Origin: Baylisascaris procyonis
Taxonomy: Eukaryota; Nematoda; Chromadorea; Rhabditida; Ascarididae
Direction of reading: 5' to 3'
DNA: 64,000 nucleotides
NCBI GenBank assembly: GCA_037389465.1
Contig: JAZARR010000032.1
Span: 620,001 to 684,000 of the forward strand
Of the stretch, positions 25,401 to 39,500 are shown piece after piece (position 1 is the first letter of the stretch; every line of letters starts with the position of its first letter). Made by a program: the position numbers and the translations under genes. The notes beneath the pieces are model-generated. The model saw only the letters and a list, made by a program, of their open reading frames with translations, was not told where the DNA came from and made no database searches.

Positions 25401-26386
25401 ATTGAGTAAATCATTATGACAGCGTCGTGGCGCTCGTGTCTGGGTTAATCACGTCGGATATTAGCGCCACCGGCATCTGAATTGTCGCCAATTAAACCTA
25501 GGTTATTCACCTCCAACGCATTTGTGCTTAGGGTCTTCCTAGTTCAACTTAGTCTTCATTTGCAAATCGAACTATGACGGGTTCTTTTATACTTGAAGAA
25601 AATGCTTTAATGGATGAGTTTCTTTTTTTTGCAATGTGGAACCGATTGAATTCATCAAATCCATCCAGTTTATCGACGCATTTTTATATGCTTTCTGCAA
25701 ATATTGTTCGATCGGGTCATGTACACTTTCATATCAAAACACCAGAAGGCCTTGACTTGTTGGTATGAAGTCCCGGATTTAGTAGAGTAATACAAGATAA
25801 TCCAAGATCAGCTCGGGTTGGTTTCTAATGCGTGAGAATGAGGACTAATTAGTTGCATCGCCTCGACTTACTGCAATCAAAAATTTTGAACATAACATAG
25901 AGTGTGTAAAAATTTGCAGGAAAGCGGGTCTGCTTGGACCGATTTCAATAATTTTAGTAGCACTCGAAGTGTAGAATTATGGGACACCAGTTGCATGCAG
26001 GGCATAAACAGACGGAATGAAAGTAATCGGCAGAAGTGGACACGGCGCAAACGATCAACCACGTTATTCATCATCTGATTGCCACGTAATACTCAATCCC
26101 ATAACCAATTCGATATCAGCTTAGCCACCAAAAAAGTTTCATCATAGCAATCAAAAGTTATTGGGATCTCCAAGTTTCGGAGACCTTTAGGCTATAATAT
26201 ATTCAAGTAATGAAAGCTTTGTGCATATTTATGTTTCGATCCTTAGTCATTCGTATGTCTATACTGGCCAACTATAGACCAACAAAAAGGCAAAAATGTT
26301 TTCACTCTTTGTAATTTCAATTCGTTCGATGTTTTTCCTATTTTAGATCAAGACACTATAATATTGATATTCAGCAGGAGTTATTA
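25401..26386. other. Spacer upstream of TSR2
   Basis: No gene was recognised. A TATTCAG acceptor ends at 26374, twelve bases before the TSR2 ATG, and is a likely trans-splice site. Confidence 0.5.
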
Positions 26387-29351
26387 ATGGATTTCGAAGT
26401 GGACGATTCTTGGAAAAAATGTGTGCAGCGGTTGCTAAGGTCATGGACTGGCTATCAATTGGCTCTTAAAATGCAATCTGCAGGCTCATTAACTAACGAA
26501 AAATCACTCTGGTTTGCTGAGGTTAGTGACTCCTTTTATTTGAATTTGAAAACAACCATAATTGGGGAATGGTTCTATTTCATGCAGTTAGCCTTTGCGA
26601 TGTCTAATTAATGTCTCTCGAAGGCCTACAATCTACTTTAATTTTTTTTTTCTTGACCATAGTATTCCGCGGTTGATTTCTTTGAACAGCAACTTTTGAA
26701 GTCTCATTTTGTTCATATGGGAATACCTTATTGCCTTTTATTGATATCGCAAAGGTGAACCAACTTACTATATGCTACCAACTCAGTGAAGCTAAAAGAA
26801 ACAAAAGAAAAAAAAAGATATAAAGCTTAGATTATTTCAATAAAAAGTCCCCGTCCGTGCAAAACAGTTTTTCGTATATTATGAGGATAATTTAAATACC
26901 GTCATGTATTATTCCCATAAAATACCCATTTTTTGCTTTTGAGAGGATAGCCGAGACGTTTGATTCTTGTCACATCTTATATCCGAACATAGTTTTTTTT
27001 TAGATTTCGTTGCAAATTGAGCTAAACAAGATTAAGGCAAATATTTCGCGATGCACTCTTCTTATTGTGTGAATTGTAGTACTTCCGATTTATACATATG
27101 CCCTTGTCGGAACGATGAAACCTATATCGTTCCTTTTCCCTTCATTGATGTTATTCATAAATTTAGAGATTGGTGGTGGTCCACGTATTCATAAATATCG
27201 CGTATTCTGTTGCTTTTATTATACTCAGTGCATAGTCAATATTTCTTGCTTCTCGTTTCTTTTCGTAAACACATCTTTTTCACCTGAATCTCTGAAATAT
27301 GTAAGCCGCTGTACGTCCGATCATGTCCGATCGCAAATCGTTATATATGTCACCGAAAAATTTTCTTACCATAACTGTGAAAAAAATTGTTCATATTATT
27401 CGAGCTATCCAATCCGGACAGTCAAATTCGCAGCCGATATTGGTTGATCCGCTTGGGAGGTCTTATCGAGAATAACGAACATTCCTTTTTTTTTGTAAAG
27501 AACCTCTCCTTTCCTAATTGCGAAATACAGAGAAATTAAGTTTTATTTGTTACGAAAGAAGGTCACTGTGACGTAAGTCTTTTAGGTGCTATCCGATTAT
27601 GTTGCGAATACTCACAATTTGCAAGAAGAGGAACTTGTTGATTGGATTAATGATATTCTATATGTTGAATTCGATCTTATCCTAGAGGTATGCCCACCTT
27701 CTTATCCATCTATTTTATATTAATTTTAGTTTGCGGTGATGGATTTTCATTTTCTTCGAGTGTCCCTTTTTTCTGCTTACTTCCGAGTCCAGTAGAATCG
27801 AGTTCGGGTGTGTTTTCTTTTGTAATAGATTCTTATGGATCAATCCCCGGCATATGTTCAAATATAGCTTCTGTATCAGTTATTACGTCATACGAACGCG
27901 TTTCTTGCAGGCCATATCCCCATGGGGATTACTTAAGGGTTTGTATCAGTGAATGCTAATTAGCACCTATTTGATTACGTGAATGGTTGTACCTCAAGGA
28001 TCCCATGGTAGAATAGCCGGTGTCACCATTGCTACACAAAGGCGCAAGTGTCGATCCTCATGAAACCATCGTCTCTGCGTGAGAGGCGCTTATTTAAAAG
28101 TGTCTAGTCTTACAAAGTTTGTGGTGAGGTGCTCATTTCGGCTACATTTTTGATGGAATTCTACATTCAAATAATGCGGCAGTTTTGTATAGGGAGATTG
28201 GTATTCTTTAGCGATACACATGCAAATAAAAAGACATTCGTTAAGCAATAAAGACATTGCCATACGTATCACTACACAGGAAATATGTTACTTTTCACCT
28301 TTCAGTAATGTTATTGTATAGGATTTCTTTGGAAGTCAACAAAACAGGAAGTTTATTCAATCGCTAATAAATAATAGGTCAGGGTAACAGTGCATTTATA
28401 TGTGAACTGTTTTGAATGCCCACGCAAATCCACTAGAAAAATATTCATTTCTCTGTGATTCGGTGAGAATAAAAAACTTTTTAATTCGTGGGGCATTTCA
28501 TGACATTCAATGGTCGAAAGTTTTTGTATAAAACAGTTATGTAAATGTGCAAAAAAGGCTGTTAACTTCCACATATGAATGAGGATTGAGAACGTATAAG
28601 TTCGCTTATTGTTAAAGAACACTCTCATTGTCGCATCGGGTTTACACTTACCGCAGCAAGAGAAAAGATTGCTTTATACAAAACGAAGCGCTGAGAAGTT
28701 TTCGCATTCAATCCAACCGAAATGAAAGATAAAAGAAATATCCCAGGAAGTACCATGGTATCCAGGGAATTTAGAAGGTTGAGAGGGGAATGTGTGGTCC
28801 AGAAAATGCTGCCTAAGGCGTCGCATAAACGTGATCACTGGATTGCTTGCGACACAAACTTTGTGGCGGGCGTTAGCACAATTTGGTGAGTAAAACGAAA
28901 GCGCTGAATTATCTTCCTTTGTTTTGCTTTTGGTGTGTTCTCATACCTCTGATATATAAGTTTATCTAAAGCTTACCATAATTTAGCGATTCCCGTTATA
29001 TATTGTGTGATGGTATTTTTTTTTCAGGACAACAGCTCGGAATGGATAGCGGAATCCTTATTGAAGTGCATTCGTTGGAGCCGGACGGATGAGCAATCAA
29101 ATCTGAACGATTTCCTCTCGCGGCTTCCTTCTGATACAGCAGTCGAACAAGCCACAAACGAAAGTCGACAAGAGCGGTCTTCGTCAGACGACGAAGAGGA
29201 CGAAGAAACGATGGATGATGCTGATGAAGACGGAGGTGAGGAGCAGAAGCAAACACCTGAGGCTTCATCCAGAAAAGAACGAACGCCTCGAACCATTACG
29301 GATGAAGATGGATGGACAACAATATTACCTCGTAATCAAAGCCAACAATGA
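26387..29351 (+). CDS. tsr2: Pre-rRNA-processing protein TSR2 homologue
   Basis: Three exons join at phase 0: 26387-26521, 27586-27687 and 29028-29351 (TGA), 186 residues, close to the usual size of TSR2. TSR2 is a nuclear/cytosolic chaperone that carries ribosomal protein eS26 (Rps26) to the pre-40S particle and supports 20S pre-rRNA processing. The N-terminal helical domain shows family features: WKKCVQRLLRSWTGYQLAL, NEKSLWFAEVLSDYV, and EELVDWINDILYVEFDLILE. The middle is serine-rich and strongly acidic (SSSDDEEDEETMDDADED). The C-terminal motif DEDGWTTI matches the conserved (D/E)DGW motif near the end of TSR2. The ATG is the first in frame and has a trans-splice-like acceptor twelve bases upstream. 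Identification is confident. Confidence 0.93.
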
Positions 29352-31503
29352 GTGAAATAGACATGTATGTATTCTTTGCGGATATTACAGATATCATTTA
29401 GGTCTGTTTACTGTAAGCCTTACGAGAATGTTAGACACTTCAATTCAAGAAATTGGAGTGACGTCACTGTTTACTTCTTGGTCGTAATGACCGATACCGT
29501 AATATTCTGACTTCGATGAAATCGCGTTTATGAAATATGAGGGTTATTCATGTTTTTACGATCATCGGAGTGTTTGAAAGATGTCTGTTTGAAGGTCACT
29601 GCACCCGTAATGAACTCGCTAGTAAAATTTGTAAACTTTGGTTTTTGTAAAACTGATTTGTAAAGCTTTTGGCTTCTTGAAGAGCGTTAATAAGGTGAAG
29701 GCAAGGAATAGTATTCGAAAAAACCTAGAGGAATGTGCGATTGCAGGAAAATATACTATAATTCGTGGAAGTCCCCACTTGATCCTGCTATCATCAGTTA
29801 ATACTTCCTTGTGATTTTGTTATATGCATATCTATGGTTTGCTTGAACTAAGATGTTTTTCCCTCATCGTATACAATAGCTAATTTATTTATTTATTTCT
29901 GGGCGCTTTTTCATCGATTCTATTTGTTTCATCGTTTTTTTTTCACGTGCTTATTTTACTCTTGATTTGTTATAATGTTTAAAAAATTGATTGGGCGGGC
30001 TAATACTGAATTCTGAATTGGGATTTGACCAAGTTTTTTTTTCTAACTATCGCGTATCCAGCTCTCCAATTCCCTTCTCTCGCCACCCGTTTGGTGCGTT
30101 CACTTAATATGAGGTTGGTGGTTCTTAAGTAATTGTCGATGCATAGCAAGAGGATATGTTTTGGTTATGGAATCTTGAATAATGCTTTCCTTTTTTTGTA
30201 TTTGTTCAGGCGGTGTTGTTATTATTGTTATTTTTGCAACTCCCGTTATGTCGATCGTTTCATTCATCAGCTCACTGAGCGCCCATTATGTATTTTACTG
30301 ATCATCCAATAGTTTTTTTTTTTCATCTCTTCAACGAATTATGGCTTTTCTATTTCATTTGACCACTTAACAATCCTTTTAGCTTTCTAGATGACCATTT
30401 CTAGATGGAATATCTATATCATCGAAATTTATCTATATCAAAACTGAGAATTAAATGTTTTTTAGTTCTCTTCGAATGAGGCATTTTTCTAGTAACATTT
30501 ATTTTCAATATTATGCTTGAAATTTAAATTATTGGAATAGGATAAATGCAATATAGCAAACTCATTCATTAGTCAATGAATTCGAAGCTGATATATGATG
30601 CATTTAGAACCTTTTTTTTTTACTAAGATAGCGCTCATAAGTGACGATTTGATATGATCAGAAATATTTCTTCAATGATTTTATACGTTCATATTGTCGT
30701 ATTTTTATGTGTGAAAGATGTTTTTGATTTAATCAAAAAATAAATAAATAAATAAATGTTTATTGCTAAGGTGTTAGTTGATTGTTCGTTGATTTATTTT
30801 TGTAGTTGTTGTTGTTGTTATTGTTGACTGTTGTTTATTTATTTGCGAATTTAAGTTTAGATCTAATAAATAAACATAAAATTTCCTCATTGATACAAAT
30901 AAACGCAATATTATATCTTAGATATTTTTTTTAATATAGAGCATTATTATTATTATTTTGCTTTGAGTCAGTATTAAGTTAAATGAATAGACGAGTTAGC
31001 TATATTTACATAAATGATCGATAGTTGACCGAATTAATTTCTAGTTATTTACTAAAATTTCTTATCGATATGTTGGGTGCATTTGCATTCTCTCTATAAT
31101 ATTCCTCATTTATATGCATCTTGTAAGGGGCTTCATGAGGAATTAAAGGTATTTACTTAGACCTAAGAGAGGTTATTATCGTATTTCTCGCTTGATTTTT
31201 TCTTATAGTAGCTCAGTTTACATTTCGTTAAGTAATGTTCATATGGGAGGAAGGGGAGGGGGAGATGATTGAACAATTGGATGAGTGAAAATTTTTTTTC
31301 ACTTTCGTATAGTTACACTCGAATTTTCGATTTCCTTTTATGTCAAGAAGCCGAAGAAACAATTGGAATCGCTTTCTTCATAACTCTTACCTCATTACAC
31401 CCTGAAACACTCGTCATTTGATATTATGGAAATCTGATTCGTGGCGGGAATCGAATCTTTCCAGCAAGTATAAGTCTATACCTCTATTTAAAACAGTATA
31501 CAT
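29352..31503. other. 3' flank of TSR2 and intergenic sequence
   Basis: T-rich and AT-rich sequence with short simple repeats (an aaataaataaataa tract near 30740, a ttgttgttgttattgttg tract near 30808). No gene was recognised and no clear polyadenylation signal was assigned to TSR2. Confidence 0.6.
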
Positions 31504-31810
31504 ATAGAAGATCTTTAATCCCGTTTTTCCTTGTTCCAACGATAATTCTTTAAAACGGCGGAATTTTGAATTTTTTCTATCCCTTCCTCTGCCGACTCTC
31601 TTGGATGAGTTCATTGGACAGCCGGATCAGTGTGGTGTATGGTGGTGAAAGTGTGCTCAAAATTTCAAGGGAAAATTCCCACTCGCACAATTTCTCACAT
31701 TTGTAGGGTTTCCCCACAAGTTTGGTATCAAGGGAGAGTACTTTTCGAGGTGAACCCATTGTACACAATCGCTCATGTATACATGTGTAACGTAGCAGGA
31801 TAGGAGGTTG

Positions 31811-31894
31811 TGACCATTTCACTATGAAATGTGACCATTTCACCATGAAATATGACCATTTCACTATGAAATATGACAATTTCATTATGAAATA
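31811..31894. repeat. 21-bp tandem repeat, four copies
   Basis: Four units of a 21-base motif close to TGACCATTTCACTATGAAAT lie head to tail. Because 21 is a multiple of three, the minus strand carries an open frame with a 7-residue repeat (like YFIVKWS). Confidence 0.9.
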
Positions 31895-31924
31895 CAAAAC
31901 GGATGAAAATGACATGGATTACGT

Positions 31925-31994
31925 GGTAGAACTGGCTCAGTGATTAAAGCGGTCGGTTGGGATTGCGGAGGTGGGAAGTTAGGTGCGGTTCCCC
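31925..31994 (+). other. tRNA-like segment on the plus strand
   Basis: The segment has an A-box-like TGGCTCAGTGATTAAAGC and a weak B-box-like GGTGCGGTTCCC at tRNA-like spacing. Its ends do not pair as an acceptor stem. It is oriented opposite to the four minus-strand heads, and looks like another SINE head rather than a tRNA gene. Confidence 0.4.
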
Positions 31995-33147
31995 TTCCGT
32001 TTGGTTGGGCGAAGCCTCTCCTCCACTTTTATGTTGGTACAAGAGGTAGGGGGAAAGCCCCTTCTGAGCCAGGCAGACATCGAACCTCGGTACCACCTGA
32101 TAGATTCAATTTTATTCATTCAACTCAAGTCAGCATATTCGTTAAGCTGCTTCAGCCCGCAAACCTCATAGCAATTGTGACCGCTTTTCAAGAAACTAAG
32201 CTCTCCACGACTGGGAGGGTTTACAAGTCTGATTGGAAATCCAGCGCAGAATGACACAAATCTTAGAAAACTCCTAACGCAGAGGCGGGGCTCGAACCTG
32301 CGTACTACATTTCATAAAGCTGCTTTGGCCCTCAAACCTCATCGCAATTACGACCGCTCTTGAATGAACCCAACTATCCATGACAGGACAGGGTTTCAAG
32401 TCTGATTAGAAATCGAGCTCGAAATGACACAAATCTTAGAAAACCCCTGACGCAGGAGGGGGTCGAACCTGAAACCTGCTGGTCCGAAGTCGGACGCACT
32501 ATCGGCTGCGCCACGCAGCCACGCACGTAGGTTCTCTTTGCGCACGCGGCCTAAAGCTTGCAGAATGTATACTGTGCGTTGTATTATCAGAAACATAAAT
32601 CTGTTTTTATTCGCTTAGTACTCTTTGTTCGTAAAAGACTTTTAAAATCATGTTGTGGTCTTGCTTCATTTTCCGTTTAGACTTAGCTTTACTTCATATC
32701 TCCTTCACTTCCCACCTCCATTTTGCCCCTCACCTCCCTCTCCTTAGCTGAAAAAGGAGTAAAATTGCAAGCTTTATTTTTTAAATTAATCGAGCAATAT
32801 ATTCAATTAATCCCTAAGCTGTCAAGCGTGCTAACCAAAACAGCATAAATTTCTTAATTTTTTGATGTTTTTATAAAAAGAAGAACCAAACGTAGACACA
32901 ATAAAACATACTAATATTTTTACCAATATGGATAAGAAATTTTGCAGAGAGCGCCCACTTAAGTGACTGAAAAATGTGAAGAACTCAAAAATTGCAAAGC
33001 TCGTTTTGTTCAGTGGGTTAAATTCAAACGTAGACGTTGTTCATGCCGAAAGGATCTAATCAAAAAGATCGCTAATAATATAGGTGAAGGTGGACGGATA
33101 GGTAAACGGATCACTTGAAAAACATTCCAAGATTTTCAATTTCATTC

Positions 33148-34052
33148 ACTATGCTTTAGCCGACAAATCTCATAACAATTACAACCGATTTTTGAAGGAA
33201 CGAAACTCTCCATGACTAGCAAGGCTTAGGAGTTTGATTGAGAAGGAAGCGCGGAACGCGACAAATCTTAGAAAACTCCTGACGCAGAGGCGGAGCTCGA
33301 ACCTGTATACTATATATATTTCATAAGGCTGCTTTAGCCCACGAACCTCATATTAATTACGACCGCTTTTTGAATGAACTAAACTTTGCATGACTGGACG
33401 GGCTTTCAAGTCTAATTGGAAATCGAGCTCGAAATGACACAAATCTTAGAAAACTCCTGAAGCAGAGGCAGGAGTCGAACCTGTGTGCTATGTTTCATAA
33501 AGCTGCTTTGGCCCTCAAACCTCATAGCAGTTACGACCGCTTTGTGAAGGAGCTAAGCTCTAAATGAGTGGGAAGGGTTTCAAGTCTAATTGGAAATCGA
33601 GCTCGAAATTACACAAATCTTAGAAAACTCCTGAAGCAGAGGCAGGAGTCGAACCTGTGTGCTATGTTTCATAAAGCCGCTTTGGCCCTCAAACCTCATA
33701 GCAGTTACGACCGCTTTGTGAAGGAGCTAAGCTCTCCATGAGTGGGAAGGGTTTCAAGTCTAATTGGAAATCGAGCTCGAAATGACACAAATCTTAGAAA
33801 ACTCCTGAAGCAGGCGGGTGATCGAACCTGGAACCTGCCGGCTCGAAGTCGGACGCGCTATCCAATACACCATTCAGCCACGCACTTGCGCCAAGTTCTC
33901 TGCGCACACCAATAGCTAAGACGTGGAGAACGTATACTGTGTGTTGTATTATGAAGAACAGGAGGCTATTTTTATTCGTTTAGTGTTCTTTTTTTGCCGA
34001 AAACTTTGAAAATCACGCTGCGGTGTTATTCAATTTCCCGTTGGTTACAGGT
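33148..34052 (-). repeat. Dispersed tRNA-headed repeat, copy D
   Basis: It carries four internal units of about 175-177 bases, with gtcgaacctg boxes near 33297, 33472, 33647 and 33822. The third and fourth are nearly identical, so they amplified recently. A minus-strand tRNA-like head occupies 33816-33880 (TGGTGTATTGGATAG; GGTTCGATCACC). The first unit carries the GAAGCGCGGAACGCGAC variant shared with copy B. Confidence 0.8.
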
Positions 34053-36286
34053 TTAGTTGGATACTCTCAGCATTAGGTAGGTGGTCGCTCTTTCCATCAA
34101 TCATTTTCCAAGTATTTACTTCTGGATAGCAACGTGATGTGGAGCATGTGTATATATATATGTGTCTGTACGTTTGTATTTGTACCTATTTCATGCGGAT
34201 ATAATTTCAACTTGGATTATGTTGGATTTGAACTTGGAATGCATACATATATGCGATTAGAATTATAAAATTTGATTTTGAATACCTGAAGATCATCGAT
34301 CACTATATCATAGATTGTTATAATAAGAGTTCATTTATTCCGATGAATGCGGGAAGTAAAAATCATCGAACATGGGCCAAAAATGTGCATTAACAAACTC
34401 TACGTGGAATGTTGTTGTGTAAAAATTCAAATTCCCATACTTATGGGTGAGATTTGCTAAACTCTCTACAATTCAACAAAGTTTCGATTTGAAAACATAT
34501 TCAATCTCAGCTATATCGATAAGACGTGGACAGAAAATAGGGTTCCGATGAAACATGAATAGAACAATCATTTTCATTCAACTTATTCGATACTATCACG
34601 TTTTATTGCGATTTGATAATCGCAAACATCCCATTTTAGAAAGTTTTGATAATTCACGCTTTGCTCCTCCCAATTGTGGATGGTGAAGCGGAGTCGAGAC
34701 TTGTTTTGCTCAGCATAATTTTCAACGTCTCAATTGTTCTTCACCTCTTATTGATGCAGTCTGCCGGGTGAGATTCGTAGATAAGTTTTATGAAATTTTT
34801 GAGAGCATCTGTCCCCTTCTCTTTGAATGCCATTGCTTGGTATCGCTTCACTATCCTTCTAAGTCCTCTCTTCCTAAAGTACTAATGCTTGATCGCGTCC
34901 CCCCTCCCCTCCCCTCCTGAGATAAAAAGAATCGATATATTTGTGACAGCATTCGTATCTGATGAACATGATGTGGATGCAAGGTATCAGAGGTTTTTTT
35001 GTGTGCTCGTCAATGGAACATTGATGCTAATTGAGCGTCGAATGAGAAGCAAGCGTCGCCAATGATCGTTGTAGTGATGGGATGTGTGCTTCATTGCCCA
35101 TCTCTAAAGAGTCATTGATCGTGCTTAGCCGCTTCTCATCCCGCAATTCCACTCATTTTTATCACATCGTTCACATCCACATCGACGAGTACTTCATATT
35201 GATTCCTTAATTAAACTTCTGAATATGAGCAGTGTCATATGTCGGTGAACTTTGTCGTCAGACAAGTACTGATATGATTTAGTATTGTTATATCTTCTCT
35301 GCTTAATTATGCATGTAATTAGTAACAACCGATATTGATATAATGAGGTGAGAAAGTAATTTATTTACTAATTATGCAAATGTTTATCAAATAATACAAC
35401 ACTCTCAAACACATAACAAAGAATTTTTAATGATAAGCTTCCATTTATGCTTTAAAACTAACGAATTTATATCTCAAAAATATAAATTTTTCAAATAGCC
35501 TTTAAAACTTGTTAAAAATTTGATGCATTCATATTTTCATTGAAAAGATCCCCTTCCATCTCCCCATCCCCCCAATTACCCTTGAATCACCCCCTTCTCC
35601 TAATTCAAAGTGGATATTCGATCACTGCCATGGATCACACATCCCGTTTGCGCATCGTCAACTTGCAAGAAATGCCCTTGATTGGTGATCGTCTGCATCA
35701 ATAAATCAACTCTCATAACAATCGAATAAGTTTTGCTAAAGTTTGAACTATGCTTATTTTCACAACGAGAATGTTTTTTTTATCGGTTGGCAAAGTGAAC
35801 TGTGCAAGTTCGCTTTATGCATTAACCATCGTTTCGCTGTTTCCAGCGATCAATGATTTGGGAAATAGCGACGTATTAGTTGCTGCGATAAGCGTTAGCT
35901 GAAATAAATCCCACCCTATAGTAAATGAAGTCGGGAAATATTTGTGACTTATAAAAATCAGTTAGCATACAAGGCTTTTTATTAGCATAATAAATGGATT
36001 TATTATATTTTTTCGACAGAAGATAGGAGGAGGAGGGAAGGAGTGGGAAACGGTTGCGTTATCCAATCATAAAAATTCCAGTAGAAAATATTCAGCAATG
36101 GAAGCAAATCTTCAAAAAATTTCTTTACGGATCTGTAGGGATATTTTCTATATTTTATTGTTATATGTATGTGCAAATTTTGATGGCGCTTATTTGTTGT
36201 GCTCTTATATAAGTATCGTTAGTGCTGTTTTTTGTTTGTTTGTAACTATAGAACGGCTACCTAAACGTCAGATATCGAAGTAAAAT
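34053..36286. other. Intergenic, upstream of STAT
   Basis: No gene was recognised. C-rich runs near 34900 and 35570 and AT-rich stretches make up the rest. A short 5' coding exon or leader of the STAT gene could be hidden here. Confidence 0.5.
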
Positions 36287-36543
36287 ATGATCATTTATTT
36301 GAAGGGTTTATTCGATTTGATGCTTGGCTACGCAGATATTAGAAGGGCGTTATGCGAATTAACGAAGGAATGTCATGTACTATGGGAAGAGAACAAAGAT
36401 ATGCAAGGACGTTTTGTGAACGATTTAGCCGAATTACAAAGAATGCAACTTGCTATTAGTCAATTGGAACATGATCACAGGTTTGTGCATTTAAACCAAA
36501 TTTGAAATTGTTGAGGCACGAAGCTCTACGCTCAGATTTATTT

Positions 36544-36578
<35 letters not shown>

Positions 36579-39500
36579 TTCATTTTTTTTATTTCTATAT
36601 TGCACAGTAGTAGATAAAGAGCATAATTAAAAGGGTCCGGAAGTTGTACTGATTCGAAGCTATAAGAACTGCGGGAGAAGTAGATCAAATATAGGTTCGA
36701 TTTGGTTGATTTGATTTTTTTTCCAATGTTGCTAATAAAATATTTTATTGTTGAAATTATTTTTGCATATTCAAATATAGCTTCCGAAGAAAATCAACAC
36801 TTTGAGTGTATTTTTGTTCGAATTGATTTCATATCGGTCGGAAATGTTTTCAATAAAAAAAAAAAAACTGTGCCTTCGATCTACTATACCATTTGCTCAT
36901 CTCGTTAACCTGAAATTAAATAAAAAAGTATTAATGGTCTTTCTTTAAAAAAAAGTTATTTGCTCGTATTTAGAGATTACTTGATAATGTTTTACTTAGA
37001 TAAATTATTTGTGCTTGCAATAGATGCAATATAAGTATAGTAGTGATTGGTGTAGCAAGGATATAGGCTTGATAAACTTATAATATGCTTGCAATGGATA
37101 TTTCTCAGTGTTATCCTTTTTCTTGAAGAAGATTTTCTTCATTGAAATTGAAAACGACATTGATTCATAAGCCATTCTATATCTTTAAATATGAAATTTT
37201 TCTAGAATTTTCACCGAAAAATTTTCAAAGTAAAGAGTGATTTCTTTCAGGATCATCGTCCCCTTCCCTTACATCCATTTCTCACCATTTATTATTTCGA
37301 AGTTATAAATAATATTGGTTTTTTTTATTTTTGCAGAAGTGATAGACTATCACAAGCACGTACATCGATGTGTGAAATGCAACGTAAAGCAAGTCAACTC
37401 TATGAGAATCTTACTGAACGTCGATGTTCTCTAACACAAAAATTAAACGATGGTGTACATAATGTCGCATTACTGCAAAATCAATTAATTAGTGATCGTC
37501 TATTCGACTGGAAGAATCGTCAAAAACTTTCACAAGTTGGAGTCCCATTCGATAACAAAGATCAGCTATTGGATGAAATACAAACCGAGTTGGGGTTTTT
37601 TGTTGATTTTAATTTATCGTTGAATCAATGCTAAATTTATTATTTATTTTAATTTTAGAAGACTATTACGCTCTCTAATAAAATAACATTCTTTGAAAGA
37701 GGTTTGCATTCGTGGCTTACTTCTTACTGACATGCTTCCTCGTTTATTGAAGTAAATCATTTCGATTAGCCATAAATGAAAAAAAAAGCTTATGGGAATA
37801 GAGAGAGACAGTGTCGAATATAGAAATTTTTTAATATTTTCCAGTCATGAGAAACTTATAAGCAGTATTTTATTTGAACGACCTTTCCATTTATTGTCTA
37901 CGTTATAGTCATCATTAGCCAGCATGACAACACCATAGAGATAGCTAAATTATGCGTTTCTAGAATGCTTGTAGCATTACTGAAGTTAGCCATTTCGGGA
38001 AAATCTATTAGCAGTGTTGTGATGAATAGATATATTTCAAAATATTAAAGCTTTGGTCAGAAATGCAAAGTTTATGAGGCGTAATGTTCATCTTTTATCG
38101 ATAATTAAAGAATAATCCAATTATTACGTTAGAATAAAAATATATTGTTTGAATATTTATTACATAGTATTTGTTATCACAGTCTAAGCAAGGATAATTC
38201 GATGGGAAATTTGCAGATTCGAAACACTTGCCGAACAGAATTGGCAACTAAGAACGTTTGCTTGTTGGCAGCTTGACCTTCTTAGAAGAGGTATCGACGT
38301 TTTTATCGCTTCTTTTGTGGGAATAACGCTTTTTTCCTTTTTTTGAATAAAACTATAAATAAACAAATAAATAAACATATATTTATCTATTCATCTATTC
38401 ATTCATATGTATATATTCTTTATAATGAAGAGAAAGAGTGGAAAATTGGTTATTCCCTGATCATTTCCGCTCATCCTATTTGCTACCATTTGACGTCGAA
38501 GAAAATATCGTACGTATAAGATAAAAAGTGTTAGTCTCCCATGATAATTGATTCACTACATATTTGATATGTTTTCTCTTTTTCGATTCGTAACGTTTGC
38601 AGGACCACAATTGAACGACAACTCTGCACAATCACATATAACCAATTTAAGTATGGTATCGGACAACTTAACAAAATTATTGTGTATGTTGGTATCGCAA
38701 AGTTTTGTTGTGGCGATGCAACCGGATCCCGTTCTAAAAACACAACATAAATTCATCGCTGAAGTACGACTACTAATTGGCGATAAATTAGGCATTAAAC
38801 AACATCTCGTCAATACTAATGTTACTGTGAAGATTATCGCCGAAGAGGAAGCACGTATGCTAAGCACTGCACAATTATCCGAAAAAGATATGTACGTTTA
38901 TTGATGCATTCATTTTGTTGAATGAATTTCTAGCGAACATATACGATAGCATAAGAGATAGGATAGGAATTTTTATTGATGGAAGATGAAAAAATTTCTT
39001 TTTCGATAGCTGAGTAAAAAATATTTCTGCTGAGCGTATAATTGATTAAGAAATTATGTTTAATTTTTATTTTTCTATCCTTTGAGGTGATTTTTTTTCT
39101 AAGTTTATAAAATGCGATTATTTTTGAGTGCTATAGTTTTTCAAATAGAAAAAATTTTTGAATGGATTGATGGGTTTCTTGAGTTGTGAAAAAGTTATTG
39201 AATTGATAGGGTTATTACTTTATTTCTTTTCCCAACCCCTTCCCCTTTCCACTCATCCCGTTCTACTTTCCTCCCATCCCCTGTCCTATCCTTCGCTACC
39301 TTCTAGTTTTGAGTTCATTCGTTCTTCGCTCTTCACCTGTTGATCGTCCCATATTAAAAAACATGGTTTTCTTCTCTTAGCTTTTCTACGCATTGTATTT
39401 ACTTTATAATTTTCTATTAAATTAAATATTTTATAATTTCCTATGAATAGAAACATTTTCGTTAAAATGATTATTTGATAATTTTGAGCATTTTTAAAAG

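Larger units (their letters stand above)
31504..33045 (-). repeat. Dispersed tRNA-headed repeat, copy C (longest)
   Basis: The left end matches copy A from its start for about 130 bases. A private insert follows (about 31636-31925), then a plus-strand tRNA-like segment, then a region matching the inner part of copy A (GAGCCAGGCA). Two internal units of about 170 bases come next, then a minus-strand head at 32458-32521 (A-box-like TGGCGCAGCCGATAG). A 500-base right part is shared with copy B. Confidence 0.75.

Noticed and set aside
31577..31915. C2H2 zinc-finger gene on the minus strand (GKPYKCEKLCEW)
   Set aside because: Cysteine spacing is x3 rather than x2, no paired histidines follow, and the frame runs through a 21-bp tandem repeat inside a dispersed repeat.
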